Assembly: GCF_000024265.1 (NCBI RefSeq)
Contig: NC_013204.1
Span: 1,228,180 to 1,292,179, forward strand
Length of the DNA stretch: 64,000 nt
Direction: 5' to 3'
DNA from: Eggerthella lenta DSM 2243
GTDB lineage: Bacteria > Actinomycetota > Coriobacteriia > Coriobacteriales > Eggerthellaceae
Position 1 is the first letter of the stretch. Every line of letters begins with the position of its first letter. The position numbers and the translations under genes are program-made. Positions 1 to 9,131 of the stretch are shown here, piece after piece. The notes under the pieces were generated by a model, which was not told the DNA's origin, made no database searches, and saw nothing but the letters and a program-made list of their open reading frames with translations.

Positions 1-1
1 C

Positions 2-1258
2 CCCACGCAGTACGAGTTCGGCACGCTCATCCACAACATCCATTACGGCTTGGAGGCCGACAGTCAGTTCGAGGACGAGTACAAGGGAAATTGCTACTCC
101 TGCCACGACGCCACCAACGATGGCGAGGGCATGGCGCTGTGGGACCAGACCAAGTTCGAGCGCCTGCGCGGCGTGACGAAGGTCGAGAACGTCGAGGGCG
201 ACTTCTCCATCGACCAGGAAGCCACGATGGCGCAGGAGGACATGTTCAACATGGACGCCTGGAACCGCCTGTACGACCGCATGCGCTCCGGCGCCGAGTA
301 CGCCGACACGCCCATGCCCCAGAGCCTGTTCGACAGCTGGCCCATCACGGTGGACGGCGAGGTGAACAGCCCCTACACCGCGCTTCTGCCCGATCTCGTG
401 AAAGAGGCCGAGGCGGCCGGCGTCACCGTGACGAAGGTGTCGAAGGAAGTGTGCAACTGGAACGGCACCGGCGCCGGATCGGTGAGCAACGTGGAGATCA
501 CCGGCATACCCGTGAGCTGGCTCATCGAGCGCGCGGGCGGTTACGCCGACAACGCCGACATCAACGGCGTGCGCGTCATGCGCGCCGACGGCTCGTCCAA
601 GCGCGCCATGCCGCTCGACAAGGTAGACGGCGGCGAGGCGTTCCTCGTGTACAAGATCAACGGCGAGCAGCTGACCGCGGCCAACGGCTTCCCGTGCACG
701 AACTGGTGCGAGGGCGTCGACCCCGAGGTGAACTCCAAGCAGATGAACGAGTACAAGGTGGTCACCGACGCCCCCGACTTCGACGATCACGTGTACGAGT
801 TCGAGCATCACGACGGCAACCCGAACGGTTGGATCGACGCCGACGGGAACTGGACGAACAAGCCCAACGCCACCGTGCTGGGCGTGCCCGAGGGCCTCGT
901 CATCCAGAACGGCCAGCCCTACACGTTCCACGGCTACGTGGACGCCTACGACGAGAAGATCGCGAGCGTCGAGTTCTCGATGGACTTCGGCAAAACGTGG
1001 ACGAAGCACGACCTGGGCGACACCGACGTCAACAAGCTCGTCTGGTTCGACTTCACCTGGACGCCTCAGGAGGAGAGCGCCTACTGCCTGCAGCTGCGCG
1101 CCACCACGGAAAGCGGCCTCGTGAGCCCGCAGATCCAAACGGTCATGGTGAACGCGAAGGACGCGATGCCCGCCGCCGACGAGACGGTCGTCATCGACAC
1201 CCCGTCGCTCGTCGCCCCGAAGACGGCGGCTGCCGAAGTGGCCGAAGGAAAGGAGTAG
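2..1258 (+). CDS. Haem c / molybdopterin (sulfite-oxidase-fold) oxidoreductase, 3' part
   Basis: The frame is open from base 2 with no start upstream, so the gene begins before the window; a TTG at 50 is not a credible start. Counting from base 2, a c-type haem motif CYSCH (residues 31-35) follows an IHNIH segment that resembles the distal histidine pairs of multihaem cytochromes. After it comes a sulfite-oxidase-type molybdopterin domain. Its candidate Mo-ligand cysteine is in KEVCNWNG, followed by GIPVSWLIERAGG and a conserved YKINGEQL block. The C-terminus is an Ig-like Mo-co dimerisation domain with SMDFGKTWTKHDL. It is probably exported and passes electrons between the molybdenum site and a haem chain; the substrate cannot be told. 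It ends 8 bp before a paralogous gene, which suggests an operon. Confidence 0.8.
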   Translation, partial: PTQYEFGTLIHNIHYGLEADSQFEDEYKGNCYSCHDATNDGEGMALWDQTKFERLRGVTKVENVEGDFSIDQEATMAQEDMFNMDAWNRLYDRMRSGAEYADTPMPQSLFDSWPITVDGEVNSPYTALLPDLVKEAEAAGVTVTKVSKEVCNWNGTGAGSVSNVEITGIPVSWLIERAGGYADNADINGVRVMRADGSSKRAMPLDKVDGGEAFLVYKINGEQLTAANGFPCTNWCEGVDPEVNSKQMNEYKVVTDAPDFDDHVYEFEHHDGNPNGWIDADGNWTNKPNATVLGVPEGLVIQNGQPYTFHGYVDAYDEKIASVEFSMDFGKTWTKHDLGDTDVNKLVWFDFTWTPQEESAYCLQLRATTESGLVSPQIQTVMVNAKDAMPAADETVVIDTPSLVAPKTAAAEVAEGKE

Positions 1259-1266
1259 GAGCGCTC

Positions 1267-2340
1267 ATGAACAAGCCAGCTCAGAAGATCATGGCCGGCG
1301 TGGCGGGCGCGGTGCTGCTCGCATCCGGCGCCGGCGCGGCCCTTGCCGCCCAGCAGCCCGCGGCTGCGGACGGGGGCTCCCGGCCCGTCGGCGCCACCCA
1401 CACGGTGGCCGACCACGACATCCGCGCCCAGTGGCTGGGCGAGGAATCCGACTACGTGCGCGTCGCGGACGTGCAGGGGTCGTTCACGTTCAATCAGGAG
1501 GGCGTCACGCCCAACGACGAGCTGTTCAACGTGTTCGGAACCGCCATCCTGTCGATGTGCTCCAAGCCCGCGCCCGAGCTTGCCGCCGGGCAGGACGGCG
1601 TGGCCACCTACTTCGTGAACGTGGGCGGGCACGTGAAGGAGAGCTTCACGGTGGACCTGTCCGAGCTCGACGACGAGGAGCAGGAGGCGCTCATGGGCTG
1701 CTCGTGCGCCACGGGGTCGCCCTTCGGCCAGGCGGCCGTCATCGGCGTGCCGCTGGCGTCGGTGGTGGGCATGGCCGACCTCGAGGACGGCGTGAACACC
1801 GTGACGGCCTACGGCGCGGACGGCTACGGCGAGCCGCTGCCGCTGCAGTACGCGCTCGACAAGAACGCGCTGCTCGTGTACCAGGTGAACGGCGAGGAGC
1901 TGAAGGCGTCGGAGGGCTCGAGCCTGCAGCTGTGGATGCCCGAGACGGTGGCGCGCTACTTCACGCGCAACATCGCCAGCATCGAGCTCACGCGCGAGGA
2001 CGCGGTGCCCGAGGTGGCCTCGGTCGATCCCATGTACCGCAACAAGATCGAGATCAAGAACTCCGCCGACGGCTGCGCGTTCGAGGCGGGCGACGAGATC
2101 ACGTTCGAGGGCGTGGCCGACGACTGCGGAAGCCCCATCGCCGCCATCGAGTTCTCCTTCGACGGCGGGCGCACCTGGACGGCGTGCGACACCGACGGCG
2201 CCACGGCCGACAAGTGGGTGAACTGGCAGTTCACCGCCTCGTTCGAGGAGAAGGGCGACTACGAGATGACCGTGCGCGCCCGCACGGCCGACGACGTGGT
2301 GTCGCCGCTGTCCGCCAGCCTTGCCTTCGCGGTGCGGTAG
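1267..2340 (+). CDS. Secreted sulfite-oxidase-fold molybdopterin protein
   Basis: This is a 357-residue paralogue of the preceding gene, starting at ATG 1267 after AAGGAGTAGGAG. It has a signal peptide (hydrophobic core about residues 8-28, ALAAQQ cleavage region). A molybdopterin-binding domain follows, with two cysteines at residues 145 and 147 (MGCSCATG) where the Mo ligand would lie, then GVPLASVVGMA and VYQVNGEELKASEG. A dimerisation domain at the C-terminus carries FSFDGGRTWTACD. It has no CxxCH haem motif, unlike its neighbour, so it may be a second subunit or a cofactor-only partner. Family assignment is good; substrate is unknown. Confidence 0.75.
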   Translation: MNKPAQKIMAGVAGAVLLASGAGAALAAQQPAAADGGSRPVGATHTVADHDIRAQWLGEESDYVRVADVQGSFTFNQEGVTPNDELFNVFGTAILSMCSKPAPELAAGQDGVATYFVNVGGHVKESFTVDLSELDDEEQEALMGCSCATGSPFGQAAVIGVPLASVVGMADLEDGVNTVTAYGADGYGEPLPLQYALDKNALLVYQVNGEELKASEGSSLQLWMPETVARYFTRNIASIELTREDAVPEVASVDPMYRNKIEIKNSADGCAFEAGDEITFEGVADDCGSPIAAIEFSFDGGRTWTACDTDGATADKWVNWQFTASFEEKGDYEMTVRARTADDVVSPLSASLAFAVR

Positions 2341-2469
2341 CCCGACGATATGCAGCACCCTCCCGTGGACGGAGCCGGCATCTTGCGGCTCCGTCCAACG
2401 CGTGCTCCCGCCGATGCGCTATACTGCGTGCAGAAACGCAGGGGGGACGCGAAGGGGGAGCGCTGCGGC

Positions 2470-3999
2470 ATGGAGCATCGGCGGGGTATCGTGAACGCAT
2501 GCGGGGCGGCGTCGGCGGCGGGGCTGTCGCTCATTCTTTTGTGGTGCACGCTCATGGGGCACACGCCCGGCTTCCTGCTGTCCTCGCTCGGCTTGGCCGA
2601 GTGGGTGAACGCCCGCACGTTCTGGCTGACGGGCATCCTCGTCGTCGCCGCGGTGCTGACGGCGGCCCCGCGTTGGGTGGCCGCGCACGAGGGCAGCCTC
2701 GCCTTCGTCATGCCGGTGATGGCCGCGGTGGGCACGGGCTGCTTCGCGCTGTCGTTCCACCAGGACTTCTTCAGCCCCACCATCCTGGCCACGTGCGGGC
2801 TCGTGCTGGCGGGGCTCGGCTACTTCTGGTTCGCGTCGCGCTTCGTCATCCTGCTGGCCACGACGCAGGGGTTCGCGTGCGTGGTGTGGTGCATCGTGGC
2901 CGCGTTCCCGTTGCGCCAGCTCATGAGCTTGGCGCTGGACGGCTTCATCGATCCTGCCCAGCAGGTGGTCGTGGCCATCGCGCTGCCGTGCTTGGCGGCG
3001 GCGTGCTTCGAGGCGGCCCGCGCGGCGGGCGCGCGGCAGGGCGCGGCCCGCGCGGCGGGCGCGGAGCCCGCGACGGGGCCGTCCCCGGCTCCCGGCGCGG
3101 CCGGCGGTGCCGAGCCGAGCGCGCGGCAGCGCCAGGCGGCGGGCGACATGGTGGCGGTGCTCGTCATCGTGGGCGTGCTGCTGGCGATGGTGCGCATCTT
3201 CGGCCCCTCGGGCGTGTGGGGCGACTCGAACACCACCTACTTCGACGCGCTCGGGCGCATCCCCGCCATCTCGGTGCTTACCGTGTGCCTGGCGGCGTTC
3301 GCGTGGCTCGCCCTGCTGCTCATGGCGAAGCAGCCCGCGTCGGTGCGCTTCCAGCCGCCCATCCTCGTGGTCATCGCGGGCCTGTTCGTCGTGGTGGTGC
3401 GCGCCCAGCTGGGCGACGTGCCGTCGGTGCTGCTCGACAGCATCGTGCAGCTGAACGACCCGTTCGCCCACCTGCTGTTCTGGTCGGCCGTCGCGGCCGC
3501 GTGCACGCTGCTGCCGCTGCCCGAGAACCGCATCGTCGGCATCGCGGGGCTCGCGTACGCCGCGGCCTCGGTGGTGTGGGTGGTGTTCCTGCGCGGCAGC
3601 GCCGTGGTGGAGACGGTCGTCATCCTCGTGGTGGTGGCGCTCGTGATGAACCGCTCGTGGCTGGCCTCGCTCGTGCGCGGCCGCGGACGGGACGGGGCCG
3701 CCGCCGACGACGCGGCTGCCGACGGGGCCGCCGACGACGCGGCCAGCCGCCTGACCCGGTCCATCGTCGCGCGCTGCCAGGAGGTTGCCGCCGCCTACGC
3801 GCTGTCGCCGCGCGAGACCGAGGTGTTCATGCTGCTGGCCCAGGGGCGCACCTGCTCGTTCGTGCAGGAGGAGCTCGTGCTGGCCGAGAGCACGGTGAAA
3901 ACCCACATGTCCCACATCTACGCGAAGCTGGGCGTGAGCGGCCGCCAGGAGATGATGGACCTCCTGTTCGGCGAGACGAAGGGCGGCATCGACGCCTAG
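2470..3999 (+). CDS. LuxR-type regulator with multi-pass membrane N-terminus
   Basis: The chosen start ATG 2470 lies 9-10 nt after AAGGGGGAG; upstream in-frame ATGs lack a ribosome site. The 509-residue protein has about ten or more hydrophobic segments over residues 10-400. A charged Ala/Gly/Asp linker follows, then a LuxR helix-turn-helix (LSPRETEVFMLLAQGR ... AESTVKTHMSHIYAKLGV). Membrane LuxR proteins of this shape are abundant in Eggerthella relatives and often sit beside respiratory or transport operons, so control of the upstream molybdoprotein genes is a reasonable inference. The two linkers contain internal repeats (AARAAGA twice, DGAA..DDAA twice) made of near-identical GC-only DNA. 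The signal sensed is unknown. Confidence 0.85.
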   Translation: MEHRRGIVNACGAASAAGLSLILLWCTLMGHTPGFLLSSLGLAEWVNARTFWLTGILVVAAVLTAAPRWVAAHEGSLAFVMPVMAAVGTGCFALSFHQDFFSPTILATCGLVLAGLGYFWFASRFVILLATTQGFACVVWCIVAAFPLRQLMSLALDGFIDPAQQVVVAIALPCLAAACFEAARAAGARQGAARAAGAEPATGPSPAPGAAGGAEPSARQRQAAGDMVAVLVIVGVLLAMVRIFGPSGVWGDSNTTYFDALGRIPAISVLTVCLAAFAWLALLLMAKQPASVRFQPPILVVIAGLFVVVVRAQLGDVPSVLLDSIVQLNDPFAHLLFWSAVAAACTLLPLPENRIVGIAGLAYAAASVVWVVFLRGSAVVETVVILVVVALVMNRSWLASLVRGRGRDGAAADDAAADGAADDAASRLTRSIVARCQEVAAAYALSPRETEVFMLLAQGRTCSFVQEELVLAESTVKTHMSHIYAKLGVSGRQEMMDLLFGETKGGIDA

Positions 4000-4065
4000 G
4001 GCGCGCATCGGCGCCGCTCGCGGAGGATTTTCCGTTTGTTAACGAACCGTAAGGTTCCACGTGGC

Positions 4066-4071
4066 TATAAT
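4066..4071 (+). promoter_or_regulatory. Candidate -10 box for the AGCS symporter gene
   Basis: A perfect TATAAT lies about 135 nt before the symporter start, in a locally AT-rich patch (TTTGTTAACGAACCGTAAGG) unlike the GC-rich surroundings. No -35 at standard spacing was found, so the call rests on the -10 hexamer alone. Confidence 0.35.
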
Positions 4072-4206
4072 CCGAATACTTTAGCGTGCGAAAGTGCCCC
4101 TGCCGAAACGGCTTTTGTCGCGTGTCGACGGCGTTCGGAACCTGCTTCGGGACCGGCTCTTTTCTCGCAACGGGGCGTACTGGCAAAGACGAGAGAGGGG
4201 ACGTGC

Positions 4207-5622
4207 ATGGACATCGTCCAGATGATCAGCGATATCGACGCCTTCGTATGGGGCCCGCCGATGATCGTGCTGCTGTTGGGTTCGCATCTGTACCTGACGA
4301 TCCGCACCCGGTTCATCCAGCGCAAGCTGCCGACGGCCATCAAGCTGTCGGTGACGAAGGACCCGGATGCGCCGGGCGACATCAGCCAGTTCGGCGCGCT
4401 GACCACGGCGCTGTCGGCCACCATCGGCACCGGCAACATCGTGGGCGTGGGCACCGCCATCCTGGCCGGCGGCCCGGGCGCGGTGCTGTGGATGTGGCTC
4501 ACCGGCGTGTTCGGCATGGCCACGAAGTACTCCGAGACGTTCGCCGCCGTGAAGTACCGCGTGAAGGACCACAACGGCAACATGCTGGGCGGCGCGATGT
4601 ACGCATGGCGACGCGCGTTCGAGAAGGACGGCAAGACGCCGTGGTGGGGCTTGCTGGGGGCCGGGGCGTTCGCCCTGTTCGCCGCCGTCGCCTCGTTCGG
4701 CATCGGCTCGGCCGTGCAGTCCAGCGCCATGACCGGGATCATCACGTCCAACGCTCCCGGCGTGCCCACCTGGGGCATCGGCCTGGCCATCGTCATCATG
4801 GTGTCCATCGTCATCTTCGGCGGCATCAAGATCATCTCGAAGGTGTGCGAGAAGCTCGTGCCGTTCATGGCCATCGCCTACGCGTGGGGCTGCATCGTGA
4901 TCATCGGCATGAACTGGGAGTACGTGTGGCCCGCCATCAGCCTCATCTTCGAGTGCGCGTTCACGCCGAAGGCGGCGTTCGGCGGCGCGGTGGGCTCGGG
5001 GCTGATGATGGCGCTGCAGTTCGGCTGCGCGCGCGGCCTGTTCTCGAACGAGTCGGGCCTGGGCTCGGCGCCCATCGTGGCCTCGGCGGCCTCCACGCGC
5101 AACCCGGCGCGCCAGGCCCTCGTGTCCATGACCGGCACCTTCTGGGACACCGTCGTCATCTGCGCGCTCACGGGCATCGTGCTCGTGTCCACGATGATCG
5201 CGAACCCGGGCATCATGGAGAGCGGCCAGGTTTCGGCCGGCGCCGATCTGACGAGCGCGGCCTTCGCGTCGATCCCCTACATCGGCACGCCCATCCTGGT
5301 CATCGGCATGATCCTGTTCGCCTACACCACCATCCTCGGCTGGTCGTACTACGGCAACCGCTGCGTCACCTACCTGTTCGGCAAGCGCGCCATCCGCCCC
5401 TATCAGGTGCTGTACGTGGTGGTGGCGTTCCTGGGGGCCATCGGCATCGGCGATTTGGTGTGGACCATCTCCGACATCACGAACGCGCTCATGGCCATCC
5501 CGAACATCATCGTGGTGCTGCTGCTTTCGGGCCTCATCGCGCGCGAGACGAAGCATTACGTGTGGGACAAGAACCTGGACGAGACGGACGACACGCCCAT
5601 CCCCGTGCTTGAGTCGAAGTAG
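4207..5622 (+). CDS. Alanine/glycine:cation symporter (AGCS family)
   Basis: This is a 471-residue multi-pass membrane protein. The start ATG 4207 follows GAGAGGGGACGTGC; the longer open frame from 4036 has no supporting signal. The AGCS signature is present at about residues 70-110 (ATIGTGNIVGVGTAILAGGP and WLTGVFGMATKYSE), as are NESGLGSAPIVAS near residue 285 and a polar C-terminal tail. Family members import alanine, glycine or related amino acids with Na+ or H+. It is a single-gene unit, with a candidate TATAAT upstream and a strong hairpin terminator downstream. Confidence 0.92.
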   Translation: MDIVQMISDIDAFVWGPPMIVLLLGSHLYLTIRTRFIQRKLPTAIKLSVTKDPDAPGDISQFGALTTALSATIGTGNIVGVGTAILAGGPGAVLWMWLTGVFGMATKYSETFAAVKYRVKDHNGNMLGGAMYAWRRAFEKDGKTPWWGLLGAGAFALFAAVASFGIGSAVQSSAMTGIITSNAPGVPTWGIGLAIVIMVSIVIFGGIKIISKVCEKLVPFMAIAYAWGCIVIIGMNWEYVWPAISLIFECAFTPKAAFGGAVGSGLMMALQFGCARGLFSNESGLGSAPIVASAASTRNPARQALVSMTGTFWDTVVICALTGIVLVSTMIANPGIMESGQVSAGADLTSAAFASIPYIGTPILVIGMILFAYTTILGWSYYGNRCVTYLFGKRAIRPYQVLYVVVAFLGAIGIGDLVWTISDITNALMAIPNIIVVLLLSGLIARETKHYVWDKNLDETDDTPIPVLESK

Positions 5623-5661
5623 CGTCCGCACGCGCAGAGCGCGGCGGCGAGGGTGCGGCGA

Positions 5662-5691
5662 GGGCCCCGGCATCGAAAGGTGCCGGGGCCC
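5662..5691 (+). terminator. Hairpin terminator after the AGCS symporter
   Basis: An 11-bp perfect GC stem (5662-5672 with 5681-5691) encloses an 8-nt loop and is followed by CTTTGCGTT. The T run is short, but stem strength and position support a terminator. Confidence 0.75.
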
Positions 5692-5871
5692 TTTGCGTTC
5701 GGGGGCGGGGGCCCGGCGCGTCGCCACCCGGTGGGCGCAAAACGGGAGCTGTGGCAACAGTCGGGTGCGAAAAAGGGCGATGGGCTTGTGCGATTGCAAG
5801 AAAGCCCCAGGTGGGGAGAAGCAGCGGCGGGGTGCAGCGTCCGAAAATGCCGTTGAAATTGTCATGGCTTC

Positions 5872-5891
5872 CGATTCGCGCCCGCGAATCG
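5872..5891. promoter_or_regulatory. Perfect 9-bp palindrome upstream of the FAD oxidoreductase
   Basis: CGATTCGCG (5872-5880) is repeated inverted at 5883-5891 with a 2-bp spacer, 22 bp before the ATG at 5914. Its symmetry and position fit an operator. No cognate regulator can be named. Confidence 0.35.
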
Positions 5892-5913
5892 TCCGATGCG
5901 GTATCATGGCGGC

Positions 5914-7200
5914 ATGAAGAAACTGATGATCATAGGCGGCGGCGCGGCCGGGCTCGCGGCCGCGGTGGCCGCGGCCGACGCGCTGCGGGCGCGCGGCGTC
6001 CGCGTGGGTGCGGATGCGGGCGCGGACGGCGTCGACGTGGCGGTATGCGAGGCCGACGAGCGGGTGGGACGCTCCATCCTGGCCACGGGCAACGGGCGGT
6101 GCAACTTCTCGAACGCGCAGGTGGACGCCGCGGCGTACCGCAACGCGGCGTTCGTGGGCGCGGCGTTGGACGAGCTGCGGCGCGCGGGCGGCCTGCGCGG
6201 CGGCGACGGGGCCGACCCGGTGCACGCGTTCTTCGCCGACCTCGGGCTCGTCTGGCGCGAGGAGGGCGAGGGCCGCCTGTACCCGCTGGCGAACAAGGCG
6301 ACGAGCGTGCTCGAGGTGCTGCGCGCGGCCGCGTCGGACGCGGGCGTGCGCGAGGAGTGCGGGCGGGAGGCGGTGCGCCTCGACGCGCCCGCGCGCAAGG
6401 GCGACCGCTTCCATGTGCGCTTCGCCGACGGAGCGGTGCTGCATGCCGAGGCGGTGATCGTGGCGGCCGGCGGGAACGCGGCCCGCGCGCTCGTGCCGGA
6501 AGGCCTCGCCTGGGAGGAGCCGCGCGCGGTGCTCGGGCCCCTGCGTACGGATGCGCGCCTCGTGAAGGCGCTCAACAACATCCGCGTGCGCTGCGCGGCA
6601 TCGCTCGTCGGGCGGGACGGCGCGGAGAAGGCGTGCGAGCGGGGCGAGGTGCTGTTCCGCGACTACGGGGTGTCGGGCATCGCGGTGTTCAACCTGTCGC
6701 GGTTCGCCGAGCCGGGCGACACGCTGCGCATCGACCTGCTGCCGCAGCACGGCGAGGCGCCGCTCGAGGAGCTGCTGCGCGCCCGCCTCGCGAGCCTGCG
6801 CGAGCGCGGAGGCGCGGGCACGGGCGACGACGCGCTGCGCGGCATGACGCTGCCGGCGGTGGGGCGCGCCGTGCTGAAAGCGGCCGGGCTGCACGCCGAG
6901 AAGCCGCTCGCGCAGCGCGACGTGCCGGCGCTCGTCCGCGCGCTCAAGGGACTCGCGCTCGAGGTGCGCGGCGTCGGCGAGGCGCGGCAGTGCCAGGTGC
7001 ACCGCGGCGGGTTCCTCGTGGAGGCGTTCGATCCGCGCACGTGCGCGGCGCGAGCGGTGCCGGGTTTGCACGTGGTGGGCGAGGCGCTCGACGTGGACGC
7101 GCCCTGCGGAGGCTACAACCTGCACTGGGCGTGGGCGAGCGGCATGTTGGCGGGTCGCGCCGCCGCGGAGAGCCTGATGGAAGGAGCGCGCCGTGCTTGA
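5914..7200 (+). CDS. BaiN/YhiN (HI0933)-family NAD(P)/FAD-dependent oxidoreductase
   Basis: A 428-residue flavoprotein. The N-terminal dinucleotide fold has [15 protein letters not shown]. The family signature TGNGRCNFSN lies near residue 63. The C-terminal FAD motif is GEALDVDAPCGGYNLHWAWA, the hallmark of the HI0933 family. One characterised relative, BaiN, acts in bile-acid 7-dehydroxylation, but the family is broad, so the substrate here is open. The start ATG 5914 gives the usual first beta strand; the ribosome site is weak (GGCGGC). It overlaps the next oxidoreductase gene by 8 bp, so the two are translationally coupled. Confidence 0.85.
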   Translation: MKKLMIIGGGAAGLAAAVAAADALRARGVRVGADAGADGVDVAVCEADERVGRSILATGNGRCNFSNAQVDAAAYRNAAFVGAALDELRRAGGLRGGDGADPVHAFFADLGLVWREEGEGRLYPLANKATSVLEVLRAAASDAGVREECGREAVRLDAPARKGDRFHVRFADGAVLHAEAVIVAAGGNAARALVPEGLAWEEPRAVLGPLRTDARLVKALNNIRVRCAASLVGRDGAEKACERGEVLFRDYGVSGIAVFNLSRFAEPGDTLRIDLLPQHGEAPLEELLRARLASLRERGGAGTGDDALRGMTLPAVGRAVLKAAGLHAEKPLAQRDVPALVRALKGLALEVRGVGEARQCQVHRGGFLVEAFDPRTCAARAVPGLHVVGEALDVDAPCGGYNLHWAWASGMLAGRAAAESLMEGARRA

Positions 7201-8905
7201 GGTGTCGAACGTGAAGCTGCCGCTGGACGCGGGTCTGCCCGGGGCGGCGGCGGAGGCGCTCGTGCGCGCGGCCGCCGCCGCGGCGCTCGGCGTCGCGGGG
7301 CGCGACGTGCGCGCGGTGCGGGTGCTAAAGCGCAGCGTGGACGCGCGCAAGAAGCGCGACGTGCACTTCGTGGCGACGCTCGGCGTGGAGCTGGCCGAAG
7401 CCGCCGAGGAGGAGCGCGCGCTCGCCGCGGCGGGCGCGCGCGGGGGCGCGGGGGCGGTCGTCGGGACGCAGGTGCGCCGCCACGCGCCCTACGAGCCGCT
7501 GCGGGTGCCGTCGTGCGCCGCGGGCCGCGAGGCCGGCGGCGAGCCGCGCCCGATCGTGGTGGGTGCGGGCCCGGCCGGGCTGTTCTGCGCGCTCTACCTG
7601 GCGCGCGCGGGGCTGCGTCCGCTCGTGCTCGAGCGCGGCGGCGACGTGGACGAGCGCCTGGCGACGGTGGCCGCGTTCGAGGCCGGCGGCGACCTCGACC
7701 CGCAGACGAACATCCAGTTCGGCGAGGGCGGCGCCGGCACGTTCTCGGACGGCAAGCTCACGACGAACATCAAGAACCCGCTCGCGCGCCACGTGCTGCG
7801 CTGGTTCGTGGACGCGGGCGCGCCCGAGGAGATCCTCTGGCAGGCGAAGCCGCACATCGGCACCGACCTGCTCGTGGACGTCGTGCGCACCCTGCGCCGC
7901 CAGATCGAGGAAGCGGGCGGCGAGGTGCGCTTCCATGCGCAGCTCGAAGGCCTGCGCTTCGAGGGCGGCGCGCTCGCGGGGGTTGACGTGCGCGACGGGC
8001 GCACGGGCGTGCTTGAGCGCGTCGACGCGCGTCGCGCGGTGCTCGCCTGCGGGCACTCGGCGCGCGACACGTTCGCCGTGGTGCACGGGGCGGGCGTGGC
8101 GATGGAGCAGAAGCCGTTCTCGGTGGGCGTGCGCATCGAGCATGACCAGGGGGCGGTGAACCGTGCGCAGTACGGCGACGCCGCCGCGCATCCCGCGCTC
8201 GGCGCGGCCGACTACAAGCTGGCCGTGCACCTGCCGGACGGCCGCAGCGCGTACACGTTCTGCATGTGCCCCGGCGGCGAGGTGGTGTGCGCCGCCAGCG
8301 AGGAGGGCGGCGTCGTGGTGAACGGCATGAGCCGCTTCGCGCGCGACGGGGCGAACGCGAACGCGGCGCTGCTCGTGGGCGTGGGTCCCGAGGACTTCGA
8401 GGGCGATGATCCGCTGGCGGGCGTCGAGCTGCAGCGGCGCATGGAGCGGGCGGCCTTCGAGGCGGCGCGCTCCGCGGGCGGCGAGGCGTACCAGGCGCCG
8501 GCGCAGACGGTGGGGGACTTCCTGGCCGGACGCGCGAGCGCGGCGGGCGCATCGGTGCGCCCTACGTACGCGCGCGGCGTGGCCTGGTGCGATCTGCGCG
8601 CGTGCCTGCCCGGTTTCGTGGCCGACGCCCTTGCCGAGGCGCTGCCCCTGCTCGATCGCCGCTTGCGCGGGTTCGCGGATGCGGGCGCGGTCATGACCGG
8701 CGTCGAGACGCGCAGCTCGAGCCCCGTGCGCATCGTGCGCGACGATGCGCTGCAGGCGCGGGTGGAAGGCGCGCCCGATGACGCGCCCGAAAGCGGCCTC
8801 TACCCCTGCGGCGAGGGGGCCGGCTACGCCGGCGGCATCATGAGCGCCGCCTGCGACGGCCTGCGCGTGGCCCGCGCCCTCGCAAGCGCGTTCGAACCGC
8901 GTTAG
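7193..8905 (+). CDS. FAD-dependent dehydrogenase of the COG2509 type
   Basis: A 570-residue protein starting at GTG 7193 after GGAAGGAGCGCGCC, inside the end of the preceding gene. Residues 1-85 form the small N-terminal ferredoxin-like domain typical of this family. The FAD-binding motif IVVGAGPAGLFCALYLARAG lies near residue 120 and the signature GGAGTFSDGKLTT near 182. The C-terminal FAD motif is YPCGEGAGYAGGIMSAACDG. Biochemical role is unknown family-wide. Pairing with a second flavoprotein suggests a shared redox function. Confidence 0.82.
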   Translation: MLEVSNVKLPLDAGLPGAAAEALVRAAAAAALGVAGRDVRAVRVLKRSVDARKKRDVHFVATLGVELAEAAEEERALAAAGARGGAGAVVGTQVRRHAPYEPLRVPSCAAGREAGGEPRPIVVGAGPAGLFCALYLARAGLRPLVLERGGDVDERLATVAAFEAGGDLDPQTNIQFGEGGAGTFSDGKLTTNIKNPLARHVLRWFVDAGAPEEILWQAKPHIGTDLLVDVVRTLRRQIEEAGGEVRFHAQLEGLRFEGGALAGVDVRDGRTGVLERVDARRAVLACGHSARDTFAVVHGAGVAMEQKPFSVGVRIEHDQGAVNRAQYGDAAAHPALGAADYKLAVHLPDGRSAYTFCMCPGGEVVCAASEEGGVVVNGMSRFARDGANANAALLVGVGPEDFEGDDPLAGVELQRRMERAAFEAARSAGGEAYQAPAQTVGDFLAGRASAAGASVRPTYARGVAWCDLRACLPGFVADALAEALPLLDRRLRGFADAGAVMTGVETRSSSPVRIVRDDALQARVEGAPDDAPESGLYPCGEGAGYAGGIMSAACDGLRVARALASAFEPR

Positions 8906-9070
8906 ATTCGCGTTGGAAACATCGGCAGCTTTCGTGGAAACTATGTTCGAAACATGTTTGATTTGCGCAAGATCCGACGGCAAAGAGCGCTGGACGCACG
9001 CCATCGAAACGTGAGATCAACTCTCTATACTTATGCAATGAGGCGCAACGTGGAGCGGTTGCGTCAAGGA

Positions 9071-9079
9071 TGCTATAGT
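9071..9079 (+). promoter_or_regulatory. Extended -10 promoter of the PIN cassette
   Basis: TGCTATAGT matches an extended -10 element (TGn-TATAAT-like). Transcription would begin near 9086. That leaves the GTG at 9093 without a transcribed ribosome site and favours the ATG at 9132. Confidence 0.5.
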
Positions 9080-9131
9080 AAGGGAGATCGCTGTGGAATC
9101 TAAGACGCTATTGGATCGAGAGGAGCTGGCG

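Noticed and set aside
91-2340. 749-residue frame spanning both molybdoproteins
   Set aside because: Only the part from ATG 1267 has a signal peptide and domains; the earlier part is an Arg-rich shadow of the first gene.
4081-7350. 1089-residue minus-strand frame opposite the symporter and flavoprotein genes
   Set aside because: Composition is Arg/His/Ala/Gly-rich as expected from the antisense of GC-rich genes; no domain, and plus-strand genes are certain.
9093-9131. GTG 9093 as start of the PIN partner
   Set aside because: Its AGGGAG would lie upstream of the transcript start set by the extended -10; ATG 9132 has AGGAG at ideal spacing.
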